Source of the DNA: Micromonospora sp. WMMD1155
Lineage (GTDB): Bacteria; Actinomycetota; Actinomycetes; Mycobacteriales; Micromonosporaceae
NCBI RefSeq assembly: GCF_029581275.1
Contig: NZ_CP120742.1
Coordinates: 2,454,501-2,518,500 of the forward strand
Direction of reading: 5' to 3'
Length of the DNA: 64,000 nucleotides
The notes beneath the pieces were generated by a model. The model had not been told where the DNA came from. It ran no database searches and saw only the letters and a list, made by a program, of their open reading frames with translations. Below are positions 24,158 to 32,188 of this stretch, piece after piece (within the stretch, counting starts at the first letter, position 1; every line of letters begins with the position of its first letter). The translations under genes were made by a program, and so were the position numbers.

Positions 24158-26554
24158 TCAGGAACGGGTGAGCTCGTAGACGGTCACCGAGCCGGCGACC
24201 AGCCGAACCTGGGCCAGCCGGGCCAGCTCCGGCGACACCGTGCCCGCCCTGGCGTCGGCGAACAACCACCGGACCCGGTGAACCGTGCGGAGGCGGTCCA
24301 GGTCGGCGACGGTCGGCGAGGTGAACACGCCGTCGTTGAGCGCGAGCAACTCCTGGTCGGGGAAGTTCTGCCGCGCGTACCCCAGGTTGTCGACGCCGTG
24401 GGCGGCCACTACCGCGTCGGTGTAACCCCAGCTCTCCACCACTGTGCGGTGCCCGCCCAGCCCGGTCACCCAGAACGCCCGGGCGTCGCAGTGCGGGGTG
24501 GTCCGCACGGGACGGCAGTGGACGTTGGTGGCGACCACGTCCTCGTCGCCCGCGTTCTCGTCCAGCCACAGCGCCGCGCGCATCTCGTCGACGGTCAGCG
24601 CGTACGGCTGGGGCCCGGTCGCCGGCACCGGCTCGGTGAGCACCGAACGGACGAGGCCGCCCAGCGGGACGGCGGCGCTGGCGCCGAGCATCGCCGCGGT
24701 GACCCCGGCCACCGCGATCGTGGCCGTTCGCCGCCGTCCTCCCGCTACGGGCACCCGTCGACGCCACAGGGCGGCCACCCCGACGGCGAGCGCGGCGGCC
24801 ACCGCGAGGAACAGCACGTACCGGACCGCCGAGACGCCGAGCACCCGCAGCCAGCCCTCGATGGTGGACGTCCCCGGACGGGCGATCCTCGGCAGCGCGA
24901 AACCCACGGTGCCGGCGGTGACGAGCGCCGTCACCGCGCCGGCCAGACCGGGCACCACCAGTACCGGCCAGGGCGCCCGGGCCGCGGCGAGCGCCCAGAC
25001 GGTCAGCACCGTGCCGACCGGAATGACACCCATCCAGAAGTAGATCTGGCTGATCGACGGGTGCTGGAAGACCCAGGTGGTGGCGGCACCGGCGAGCACC
25101 GTGCCGGTGAGCAGCCAAACGGCCTGATCGGCTCTGCGCCCACTGTCGGCGAGCATGCTCATGCCCACCCAGCGGGGTGCCTGGCCCAGCACCCACCAGA
25201 CAACCACGCTGAACGCCAGCAGCCACCCGAGGGCACCGCCGTCGTTGATGCCCGGCGGCAGTGGCGCATCCGGCCAGATCCCGTCGCCCCCGCCGAGGGT
25301 CTCGGCGTACGGGGCGATGAAGTGCAGCAGCGCCAACGCCTGCACGCGCAGCGTGGACGCCCCACCGCCGGCGAACAGCCGGAAACCGAGCGCCATCGCC
25401 GCGACGAGGCAGGCCAGCGCCACCAGGGCAGGCCGGGGAAGCCGCCGCTCCCGCCACCAGAACACCGCCGCGGTGAGACCCAGGGCGGCGATCAGCGGTG
25501 GCAACGCGCTGGACTTCGCTCCCGCGCAGACCAGGCCGAGCGCCGGAACCATCCCCCAGGCCAGGCCGAGGGGACGTCCCCGGACGACGTCGACGCAGAG
25601 CCCGGTGAGCAGCAACAACGGCACCAGCACGTACGTCTGGGACGGGCTGCCGTACGACAGTGGAATGTCACCGGACACGCCCACGGCCGAGCCGAGCGTG
25701 ACGGTCGTCCCGACGAAGCCGGTGACACCGACCACCGGGCCGGTCCAGATGGCACCGCCCAGGTCGCGGGCGAGCCCGGCGGCGAGCACCACCGCCACGC
25801 CGACCACCGGTACCAGCCACAGCCGCAGCAGCACCGTCGTCGGTGCGATGCCAGTGATCATGCTGCCGCTGGCGATGTGGGCGTCGGAGAGGTAGTGGTA
25901 ACGCAACGCCTCCCCCGCGACGTGCGGCAGCTCGAACGGCATCGCCCGCGTCAACTCCTGCACCAGACCCAGGTGGTAGAGCACGTCCTGGTAGTAGCCG
26001 CCGGACACCGGGGGCAGCGGGACCATCCGCCACTGGACGTACCCCCAGGCCAGCACCACCAGCAGCGCCCCGCCCATGCCCCAGTGCCAGCCGACCGGCA
26101 GCGGGCGGCGCTCGCCGGCCCGCCAGTGCCGGCGCAACCGGGGCACGGCGGCGAACGCGACGAGTACGGGTAGCGGCCACCATCGCAGCAGGGTCTGTTG
26201 ACCGGTCGCCGCGGCCGACGCCCAAGCGATGATCTCCAACAGCAGGCCGGTGGCCGCGCCGAAGCCGAGGTCCTCGGCGAGGTTGCCGCGACTGCCGCGC
26301 AGCGCGCGGTGCACCAGGGTCCCGGGGAGCACCAGCCCGAACGCCCAGTACGCGGAGAACCGGGCGAGGTCCGGCACCGGCACGCCGCCACGTGACCACA
26401 CCACGAGCAGTGCGCCGATCACGAGCGCCCACGGGAGCGTGCTGAGAACCAGCGCGAGAGCATTCCGGCGCGGGGCCGAGGCTGGGGCCGGAATGTCGAC
26501 CCGCTCGGCCAGCAGGGCGTCAGCCACGGAGGCGGACGACGTCGTGACCGACAC
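24158..26554 (-). CDS. Large polytopic membrane protein, possible GT-C-like glycosyltransferase
   Basis: The protein has about 798 residues with at least a dozen hydrophobic segments in the first 550, then a soluble C-terminal region (VDEMRAALWLDENAGDEDVVATNVHCRP ... RVRWLFADAR). An early loop with YYQDVLYHLGLVQELTRAMP and AGEALRYHYLSDAHIA contains Asp and His residues. The overall plan, with many TM helices and an extracytoplasmic C-terminal domain, is that of GT-C glycosyltransferases using lipid-linked sugars. This is an inference; I found no definitive motif. The GTG start at 26554 overlaps the end of the GT2 gene by about 35 bases, suggesting coupling and a joint role in envelope glycan assembly. 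The start is uncertain. Confidence 0.78.
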   Translation of the reverse strand: MSVTTSSASVADALLAERVDIPAPASAPRRNALALVLSTLPWALVIGALLVVWSRGGVPVPDLARFSAYWAFGLVLPGTLVHRALRGSRGNLAEDLGFGAATGLLLEIIAWASAAATGQQTLLRWWPLPVLVAFAAVPRLRRHWRAGERRPLPVGWHWGMGGALLVVLAWGYVQWRMVPLPPVSGGYYQDVLYHLGLVQELTRAMPFELPHVAGEALRYHYLSDAHIASGSMITGIAPTTVLLRLWLVPVVGVAVVLAAGLARDLGGAIWTGPVVGVTGFVGTTVTLGSAVGVSGDIPLSYGSPSQTYVLVPLLLLTGLCVDVVRGRPLGLAWGMVPALGLVCAGAKSSALPPLIAALGLTAAVFWWRERRLPRPALVALACLVAAMALGFRLFAGGGASTLRVQALALLHFIAPYAETLGGGDGIWPDAPLPPGINDGGALGWLLAFSVVVWWVLGQAPRWVGMSMLADSGRRADQAVWLLTGTVLAGAATTWVFQHPSISQIYFWMGVIPVGTVLTVWALAAARAPWPVLVVPGLAGAVTALVTAGTVGFALPRIARPGTSTIEGWLRVLGVSAVRYVLFLAVAAALAVGVAALWRRRVPVAGGRRRTATIAVAGVTAAMLGASAAVPLGGLVRSVLTEPVPATGPQPYALTVDEMRAALWLDENAGDEDVVATNVHCRPVRTTPHCDARAFWVTGLGGHRTVVESWGYTDAVVAAHGVDNLGYARQNFPDQELLALNDGVFTSPTVADLDRLRTVHRVRWLFADARAGTVSPELARLAQVRLVAGSVTVYELTRS

Positions 26555-27602
26555 GACCACGTGCACCTGTCTCCGCGCCCGGAACACCGTCCCGGGAGTC
26601 GAACCCGACGTGGAAGGCGGGCCGGTTCTGCACCGTGGCGTAGATCCGGCCGACGTACTCGCCGAGCAGGCCGAGACAGACCAACTGCACCCCACTGAGC
26701 AGCAGCACCGCGACGAACATCGAGGTCCAGCCGGGGATGGTGGCACCGGAGACGTGGACGACCACGCCGAACACGATCAGGGCCAGGCAGAGCAGGAAGC
26801 TCGACATTCCCATCCAGGTGGCCAGGCGCAGGGGTGCGGCCGAGAAGTTCGCCGTGCTCTCCCAGGCCAGCGCGACCATCCGGCGCAGCGGGTACTTCGT
26901 CTCCCCGGCGGCACGGGCCTCGCGGTCGTAGCGCACCTCGGCGCTGGGGAAGCCGAGCGACGGCACCAGCAGCCGGTAGACCGGGGCACGTTCGGGCAGG
27001 TCGCGCAGCACCTCGATCACGTCCCGGCTGAGCAACCGGAAGTCACCAGCCTGCGCGGGCAGGTCGACACCGACGAGCCGACGCATCGCCCAGTAGTAGC
27101 CCCGGGCGGTGTTGCGCTTGAAGACCGTGTCGGTGCTGCGGTCGGCGCGCACCCCGTAGACGACGTCCACCCCGTCCTCGCGGGCCACCCGAAGCATCTC
27201 GGCGATGGTCTCCGGCGGATCCTGAAGATCGGCGTCCAGGCTGACCACCCAGTGTCCGACGGCCCGGTGGAGACCGGCGGTCAACGCCGCCTGGTGACCG
27301 CTGTTGCGCCGCAGCCGGAGCACTCGGAGTTGGGGCCAGTCGCGGCCGTGGTCGAAGAGCACCGACACGGTATCGTCCCGACTGCCGTCGTCGACGGCGA
27401 CCACCTCGTACTCGACACCGAGCGCGTCCAGGACCGGCCGCAGCCGGGCGACCAGAGCCGGGATGACGGCGGTCTCGTTGAACATCGGGATGACCACCGA
27501 GAGGGTGATCGTCTGTGGAACGACAGACTCCATGGAGATACGGCCCCGTTCCGCACGCAGGAGTGATCGATTCCGCGCCGAGGGCGCGGCAAGGATCACC
27601 AT
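26520..27602 (-). CDS. Family 2 glycosyltransferase with two C-terminal membrane helices (GtrB/DPM-like)
   Basis: This 360-residue protein has a GT-A domain: LSVVIPMFNE, VAVDDGSRDDT and the nucleotide-sugar/metal site SLDADLQDPPE, then AGDFRLLSRDVI and PVYRLLVPSLGF. Two hydrophobic helices follow near residues 270 and 305 (FLLCLALIVFGVVVHV and MFVAVLLLSGVQLVCLGLLGEYVGRIY). This is the layout of polyisoprenyl-phosphate glycosyltransferases, which load a sugar onto a lipid carrier at the inner membrane face. The downstream membrane protein is a plausible user of that lipid-linked sugar. The start could be ATG 27602 (GGAGAG upstream) or ATG 27533, nearer the conserved region. Confidence 0.9.
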   Translation of the reverse strand: MVILAAPSARNRSLLRAERGRISMESVVPQTITLSVVIPMFNETAVIPALVARLRPVLDALGVEYEVVAVDDGSRDDTVSVLFDHGRDWPQLRVLRLRRNSGHQAALTAGLHRAVGHWVVSLDADLQDPPETIAEMLRVAREDGVDVVYGVRADRSTDTVFKRNTARGYYWAMRRLVGVDLPAQAGDFRLLSRDVIEVLRDLPERAPVYRLLVPSLGFPSAEVRYDREARAAGETKYPLRRMVALAWESTANFSAAPLRLATWMGMSSFLLCLALIVFGVVVHVSGATIPGWTSMFVAVLLLSGVQLVCLGLLGEYVGRIYATVQNRPAFHVGFDSRDGVPGAETGARGRVGHDVVRLRG

Positions 27603-27688
27603 TGCGCGGTGAACTCTCCGCCAGCGGGCCGACTACTGAACGGACCGTTAACGTCTGGTGCCAGGTGGTTCGGTAACCGACGATCCGC

Positions 27689-28981
27689 TCAACGCTCCAG
27701 GATCGCGGTCACGCCCTGACCGCCGGCCGCGCAGATGGAGATCAGCCCGCGTCCGCTGCCCTTCTCGGCCAGCAGCTTGGCCAGGGTCGCCACGATCCGC
27801 CCGCCGGTGGCGGCGAACGGGTGGCCGGCGGCCAGCGAGGAGCCGTTCACGTTGAGCCGATCGGTGTCGACAGTGCCCAGTGGGGCGTCCAGGCCGAGCC
27901 GGTCCGTGCAGAACTCCGGCGACTCCCAGGCCGCGAGGGTGGCCAGCACCTGCGAGGCGAACGCCTCGTGGATCTCGTAGTAGTCGAAGTCCTGCAACGT
28001 CAGCCCGGCCCGGGCCAGCATCCGGGGCACCGCGTACACGGGGGCCATCAGCAGCCCTTCGTCGCCGTGCACGAAGTCCACCGCCGCCGTCTCCGACCAG
28101 CTGAACCAGGCCAGCACCGGCAGGTTGTGCGCGGCGGCCCACTCCTCGCTGGCGAGCAGCACGGTGGACGCGCCGTCGGTGAGCGGTGACGAGTTGCCGG
28201 CGGTCATGGTGGCCTGCTCGGCGTCCGGGCCACGGGTGCCGAAGACCGGCTTGAGCGAGCCGAGCTTCTCCACGCTGGTGTCGGGGCGCAGGTTCTGGTC
28301 GCGGGTCAGTCCCAGGTACGGCGTCATCAGGTCGTCGAAGAAGCCCCTGTCGTACGCGGCGGCGAGCCGCTGGTGCGAGCGCAGTGCCAACTCGTCCTGG
28401 GATCGCCTGTCGATCTGCCAGCGCAGCGCGGTGCGGGCGGCGTGGTCACCCATGGACAGGCCGGTACGCGGTTCGGCGTTGCGCGGGACGTCCGGCTTGA
28501 ACGGCTGGAGCGGGCGCAGCTTCGCGGCGATCTTCAACCGCTCGCCGAGGGTGCGGGCGCTGTTGAGCTTGAGCAGCGTGCGACGCATCTCCTCGTTGAC
28601 CGCGAGCGGCGCGTCGGAGGTGGTGTCGACGCCGCCGGCGATGCCCACGTCGAGTTGACCGAGGGCGATCTTGTTGGCGACGAGGATCGCCGCCTCCAGG
28701 CCGGTGCCGCAGGCCTGCTGGATGTCGTACGCGGGGGTGTGCGGGTCGAGCCGGGAGCCGAGGACCACCTCGCGGGTGAGGTTGAAGTCGCGGGAGTGTT
28801 TGAGCACCGCCCCGGTCACGACCTCGCCGACCCGTTGCCCGGCCAGCCCGTACCGGGCGATCAGCCCGTCCAGCGCCGCGCCGAGCAGGTCGGCGTTGGA
28901 CGCGTCCGCGTAGCGGGAGTTGGAACGGGCGAAGGGGATGCGGTTGCCCCCGATGACCGCGACCCTCCGGATGCTCTGCAC
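27689..28981 (-). CDS. Acetyl-CoA acetyltransferase (thiolase)
   Basis: The 430-residue thiolase resembles FadI/FadA-type enzymes that split 3-ketoacyl-CoA with CoA. The acylated cysteine is Cys91 (QQACGTGLEAA). The active-site loops are YYEIHEAFASQ, NVNGSSLAAGHPFAATGGR and the second cysteine in ISICAAGGQG. TAGNSSPLTDGAS is also typical. GTG 28981 was chosen because GAGGAGG lies seven bases upstream and the protein then starts at the conserved VAVIGGNRIPFARS. It is divergent from the two-domain FabG, a gene pair known from mycobacterial lipid metabolism, with a shared 55-base control region. Confidence 0.93.
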   Translation of the reverse strand: MQSIRRVAVIGGNRIPFARSNSRYADASNADLLGAALDGLIARYGLAGQRVGEVVTGAVLKHSRDFNLTREVVLGSRLDPHTPAYDIQQACGTGLEAAILVANKIALGQLDVGIAGGVDTTSDAPLAVNEEMRRTLLKLNSARTLGERLKIAAKLRPLQPFKPDVPRNAEPRTGLSMGDHAARTALRWQIDRRSQDELALRSHQRLAAAYDRGFFDDLMTPYLGLTRDQNLRPDTSVEKLGSLKPVFGTRGPDAEQATMTAGNSSPLTDGASTVLLASEEWAAAHNLPVLAWFSWSETAAVDFVHGDEGLLMAPVYAVPRMLARAGLTLQDFDYYEIHEAFASQVLATLAAWESPEFCTDRLGLDAPLGTVDTDRLNVNGSSLAAGHPFAATGGRIVATLAKLLAEKGSGRGLISICAAGGQGVTAILER

Positions 28982-29002
28982 GATCCGCCTCCTCGCAAAG
29001 TG

Positions 29003-29036
29003 TTGCTCGAACCCTACTCGCCAGTAGGCTACGCCC
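29003..29036 (+). promoter_or_regulatory. Shared promoter/operator between thiolase and fabG
   Basis: TTGCTC (29003-29008) and TAGGCT (29025-29030) are 16 bases apart, and the ATG of fabG follows six bases later, as in leaderless transcripts. Across the -10 lies a palindrome, CCTACT-CGCC-AGTAGG (29013-29028). Its CTACTCG part also forms the half-site of the TetR operator at 39358. Confidence 0.5.
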
Positions 29037-30395
29037 ATGACCGACAGGTACGCGAGCTTCGTCCAATCGGCCGCCGGCCGCGCGCTGGTCAAGCGCCTCG
29101 GGCTCCCCGATCCGCCTCGACTGCGCCGGCACCACCCCGGCGACCCGCTGCTGCCCGGGCCGGCAGTGCTCGGCGCGGCCACCGGCGGTCGGCTCGCCGA
29201 GCCGGTCGGCACGATCCTGACCACCGCCGGGGTCGAGCTGCGCGATGCCGCCGACGCCGGACCTCAGGACCGCTTCGGAGCACTGGTGTACGACGCCAGC
29301 GGCATCACCGACTCCACCCAGCTCCGCCGGCTCTACGACTTCTTCCACCCGCACGCCCGGGCCGTGCTGCCCAGTGGCCGGGTGATCGTGCTGGGCACCC
29401 CGCCGAACGAGTGCCCGACGCCCCGCGAGGCGACCGCCCAGCGCGCCCTGGAAGGGCTGGTCCGCAGCATCGGCAAGGAGTTCGGTCGGGGCACCACCGC
29501 CCAGCTCGTCTACGTGACCCGCCAGGTCGACGGCACCGGCACGCTCACGAGTCTCGAATCGACTCTCCGGTTCCTGCTCTCCGGGCGGTCGGCGTACGTC
29601 TCCGGTCAGGTGATCCGGGTCGGCGCGGGCGAGGCGAGCGTCCCGGCCGACTGGGAGCGCCCTTTGGACGGGCAGGTGGTGCTGGTCACCGGTGCCGCCC
29701 GGGGGATCGGGGCGGCGCTGGCGAAGGTGCTCGCCCGCGACGGCGCGCGGGTGGTGGCCCTGGACATCCCCGCCGCCGGGGACGCGCTCGCGGCGGTGGC
29801 GAACGACATCGGCGGCACCGCCGTGCAGCTCGACCTGACCGCACCGGACGCGCCGACCCGGCTCGCCGACCACCTGGCCAGTCGGCACGGCCGGGTCGAC
29901 GTGGTGGTGCACAACGCCGGTATCACCCGGGACAAGACGCTCGGCCGGATGGATGCCGACCGGTGGGACCAGGTCCTCGACGTCAACCTCTCCAGCCAGG
30001 AGCGGATCAACGACGTGCTGCTGGAGCGGGGGTTGATCCCGGTCGGCGGGCGAATCGTGTCGGTCTCCTCGATCGCCGGGATCGCCGGCAACCGGGGCCA
30101 GACCAACTACGCCACCAGCAAGGCCGGGGTGATCGGGCTGGTCGACTCGCTCGCCCCGACCCTGCGGGAGCGGGGCATCAGCGTCAACGCGGTGGCTCCC
30201 GGCTTCATCGAGACCCGGCTGACCGCGCGCATCCCGCTGGTGGTCCGGGAGGCGGGGCGGCGGATGAACAGCCTGGCCCAGGGCGGCCTGCCGGTGGACG
30301 TGGCCGAGACGATCGGCTGGTTGGCCTGGCCGGCGAGCGGCGCGGTCAGCGGGAACGTGGTCCGGGTCTGCGGCCAGAGCCTGCTGGGGGCGTGA
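29037..30395 (+). CDS. fabG: Two-domain 3-oxoacyl-ACP/CoA reductase (FabG4, high-molecular-weight type)
   Basis: The 452-residue protein has two Rossmann domains. The first (about 1-205) is a degenerate short-chain-dehydrogenase-like region. The second (about 210-452) is a complete SDR with TGAARGIG (218-225), HNAGITRD, the catalytic Ser in VSVSSIAG, and YATSKAG. This matches mycobacterial FabG4 (HMwFabG), an NADH-dependent 3-oxoacyl-CoA reductase, not the ordinary 250-residue FabG. No space is left for an RBS before the ATG, consistent with a leaderless message. The MaoC-like dehydratase follows with a one-base overlap, so reduction and dehydration of acyl chains are probably coupled. Confidence 0.92.
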   Translation: MTDRYASFVQSAAGRALVKRLGLPDPPRLRRHHPGDPLLPGPAVLGAATGGRLAEPVGTILTTAGVELRDAADAGPQDRFGALVYDASGITDSTQLRRLYDFFHPHARAVLPSGRVIVLGTPPNECPTPREATAQRALEGLVRSIGKEFGRGTTAQLVYVTRQVDGTGTLTSLESTLRFLLSGRSAYVSGQVIRVGAGEASVPADWERPLDGQVVLVTGAARGIGAALAKVLARDGARVVALDIPAAGDALAAVANDIGGTAVQLDLTAPDAPTRLADHLASRHGRVDVVVHNAGITRDKTLGRMDADRWDQVLDVNLSSQERINDVLLERGLIPVGGRIVSVSSIAGIAGNRGQTNYATSKAGVIGLVDSLAPTLRERGISVNAVAPGFIETRLTARIPLVVREAGRRMNSLAQGGLPVDVAETIGWLAWPASGAVSGNVVRVCGQSLLGA

Positions 30396-31342
30396 TGCGG
30401 GAACCGGACGACGACCTTTCCCTGCACGAGCTGATCGACGGCCCGACCGAGGCGCTGACCGCGGAGACGCTGTCGGCGGCTCTCGACCCGGCGGCGGGCG
30501 GCCGCACCCGGGTCGACCTGCCCCGGATGCCGGCGGTCGGGGCGTTGAACCGGCGGGCGCTGCTCGGCGCGCTGCCGGGTCTCGGCGGCGGACGACGAGG
30601 GAGCGGCCTGCCGGCTGTCGAGCTGACCGTCGGCGGGGTGACAGTCGACCGGGCACGCCTGGCCGACTACGACCGGGTCTGCGGGTTCCGGCTCAGCGAT
30701 CGACTGCCGGGGACCTTCCCGCACGTCCTGGGCTTCCCCCTAGCGCTGCGGCTGATGACCCTGCCGGCGTTCCCGCTCCCGCTCACCGGCCTGGTGCACA
30801 TCGGCAACCGGATCGCCGTGCACCGCCCGATCACCGCCGACGAGACACTCGACTTCACGGCGTACGCCGAGAACCTGCGCCCACACGACCGGGGGCGGCA
30901 GGTGGACGTGGTGCTCGTCGGCTCGGTCGACGGCGAGACGGTCTGGGAGGGTGTCTCGACGTACCTGGGTCGGGAACGCAAGCCCGGCGGCGGCGATCGG
31001 GGTGGGCGGCCCGACGCGCCGGTCGGCACGGCCCGCTGGCGGGTGGAACCTCGCGTCGGCACGGAGTACGCGCGGGTGTCCGGAGACCACAACCCGATCC
31101 ACACCTCCCGGCTCGGTGCGCGGCTGTTCGGCTTCCACCGGCCGATCGCGCACGGCATGTGGAGCAAGGCGCGCTGCCTGGCCGCGGTGGAGAACCGGCT
31201 GCCGGACTCGTACGCCGTCGAGGTCGCCTTCAAGCTGCCGGTGCCGCTGCCGAGCACTGTGAGCTTCGCGCTGCTGCCGGAGGGCGGGTTCGCCCTGCAC
31301 GACTCGCGCGGTCGACCGCACCTGGCGGGTCTCGTGCGCTGA
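30395..31342 (+). CDS. MaoC-like (R-specific hydratase/dehydratase) protein
   Basis: The protein has about 315 residues with a double hot-dog pattern. The N-terminal half contains FPHVLGFPLALRLMTLPAFPLPLTGLVHIGNRIAVHRPI, as in acyl dehydratases. The C-terminal half has the MaoC catalytic motif YARVSGDHNPIHTS (Asp and His of the hydratase) followed by FHRPIAHGMWSKA. It should dehydrate 3-hydroxyacyl or hydrate enoyl thioesters. The start ATG overlaps the fabG stop (TGATG). The gene order thiolase / FabG4 / MaoC makes a consistent acyl-chain module. A hairpin terminator follows the stop. Confidence 0.88.
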   Translation: MREPDDDLSLHELIDGPTEALTAETLSAALDPAAGGRTRVDLPRMPAVGALNRRALLGALPGLGGGRRGSGLPAVELTVGGVTVDRARLADYDRVCGFRLSDRLPGTFPHVLGFPLALRLMTLPAFPLPLTGLVHIGNRIAVHRPITADETLDFTAYAENLRPHDRGRQVDVVLVGSVDGETVWEGVSTYLGRERKPGGGDRGGRPDAPVGTARWRVEPRVGTEYARVSGDHNPIHTSRLGARLFGFHRPIAHGMWSKARCLAAVENRLPDSYAVEVAFKLPVPLPSTVSFALLPEGGFALHDSRGRPHLAGLVR

Positions 31343-31344
31343 CG

Positions 31345-31379
31345 CGCCCCTGCCGAGCAGTTCGGGCTTGGCAGGGGCG
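31345..31379 (+). terminator. Terminator of the fabG-maoC operon
   Basis: CGCCCCTGCC (31345-31354) pairs exactly with GGCAGGGGCG (31370-31379) over a 15-base loop, directly after the MaoC stop. Confidence 0.8.
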
Positions 31380-31398
31380 TGCCCATGCGCTAAGTTCT

Positions 31399-31427
31399 TC
31401 TCACATAGAGATGTTCTCAATATGAGA
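31399..31427. promoter_or_regulatory. Two tandem palindromic operators before the Nudix operon
   Basis: TCTC-ACATA-GAGA (31399-31411) and TCTCA-ATA-TGAGA (31415-31427) are two similar dyads whose centres are 16 bases apart, lying 9-37 bases before the GTG of the Nudix gene. The Nudix protein carries a C-terminal winged-helix region of the NrtR type, so autoregulation through these sites is the simplest reading. Confidence 0.6.
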
Positions 31428-31435
31428 GGGACGAC

Positions 31436-32188
31436 GTGGACGAGCAGAAGTTCCTGGACGCGTACGACCCCCGGGCCTATCCCGCGGTCGCGGTCACCGT
31501 CGACGTGGTCGCGTTCACCATCCGCGACGACGCCCTGCACCTGCTGCTGATCCGGCGCGGCCAGGCACCCTTCGAGGGGCACTGGGCGCTGCCCGGCGGT
31601 TTCGTCCACCCCGACGAGGACCTGGCCGCCGGTGCCCGGCGCGAGCTGGCCGAGGAGACCGGGCTCGGCGGTGACGGGCTGCGCCGCGTACACCTGGAGC
31701 AGTTGGGCAGCTACGGCGCTCCCGACCGCGACCCGCGGATGCGCATCGTCTCGATCGCCCACCTCGCGTTCGCCCCCGACCTGCCGGACCCGGCCGCCGG
31801 CACCGACGCCGACGAGGCGATCTGGCTGCCGGTGACCGCGCTGAGCAGCCGGCAGCTCGCCTTCGACCACGGTCGGATCATCGACGACGCGCTGGAGCGG
31901 GCCCGATCCAAGCTGGAATACACCCCGCTCGCCACCCGCTTCCTCCCCGGCGAGTTCACCATCAGCGAGCTGCGTGCCGTCTACGAGACGGTCTGGGGTC
32001 ACCCGCTGCACGCCGGCAACTTCCACCGCAAGGTGCTCTCCGTGCCGGGCTTCGTGGAGAGCACCGGCGCCAGCACCGAGCGCGGCGGCAGTCGGGGCGG
32101 CCCGCGCGCCCGGCTCTACCGGGCCGGCGACGCCCGGCTGCTGCACCCGGCCCTGCTGCGCCCGGCCCGTGAGGAGACGGTGCGATGA
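31436..32188 (+). CDS. Nudix hydrolase fused to an NrtR-type winged helix
   Basis: This protein of 250 residues has a Nudix domain at about 15-145 with an intact Nudix box (Gly55 to Leu77; Glu61, Arg69, Glu70, Glu73 and Glu74 all present). It is followed by a winged-helix-like region (about 155-245: TRFLPGEFTISELRAVYETVWG, HAGNFHRKVL). This is the layout of NrtR-family proteins, where the Nudix part senses ADP-ribose or a related nucleotide and the wHTH binds DNA. Classic NrtR regulators often have a decayed Nudix box; here it is complete, so enzyme activity may persist. It is the first gene of a four-gene operon, and the next gene overlaps by four bases (ATGA). Confidence 0.9.
   Translation: MDEQKFLDAYDPRAYPAVAVTVDVVAFTIRDDALHLLLIRRGQAPFEGHWALPGGFVHPDEDLAAGARRELAEETGLGGDGLRRVHLEQLGSYGAPDRDPRMRIVSIAHLAFAPDLPDPAAGTDADEAIWLPVTALSSRQLAFDHGRIIDDALERARSKLEYTPLATRFLPGEFTISELRAVYETVWGHPLHAGNFHRKVLSVPGFVESTGASTERGGSRGGPRARLYRAGDARLLHPALLRPAREETVR

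Noticed and set aside
22649..26173. Very long open frame on the + strand (1,174 codons) across purB and the membrane protein
   Set aside because: It is antisense to two well-supported genes, its composition (Arg, Gly, Gln, His) is that of a high-GC shadow frame, and it has no recognisable motif or ribosome-binding site.
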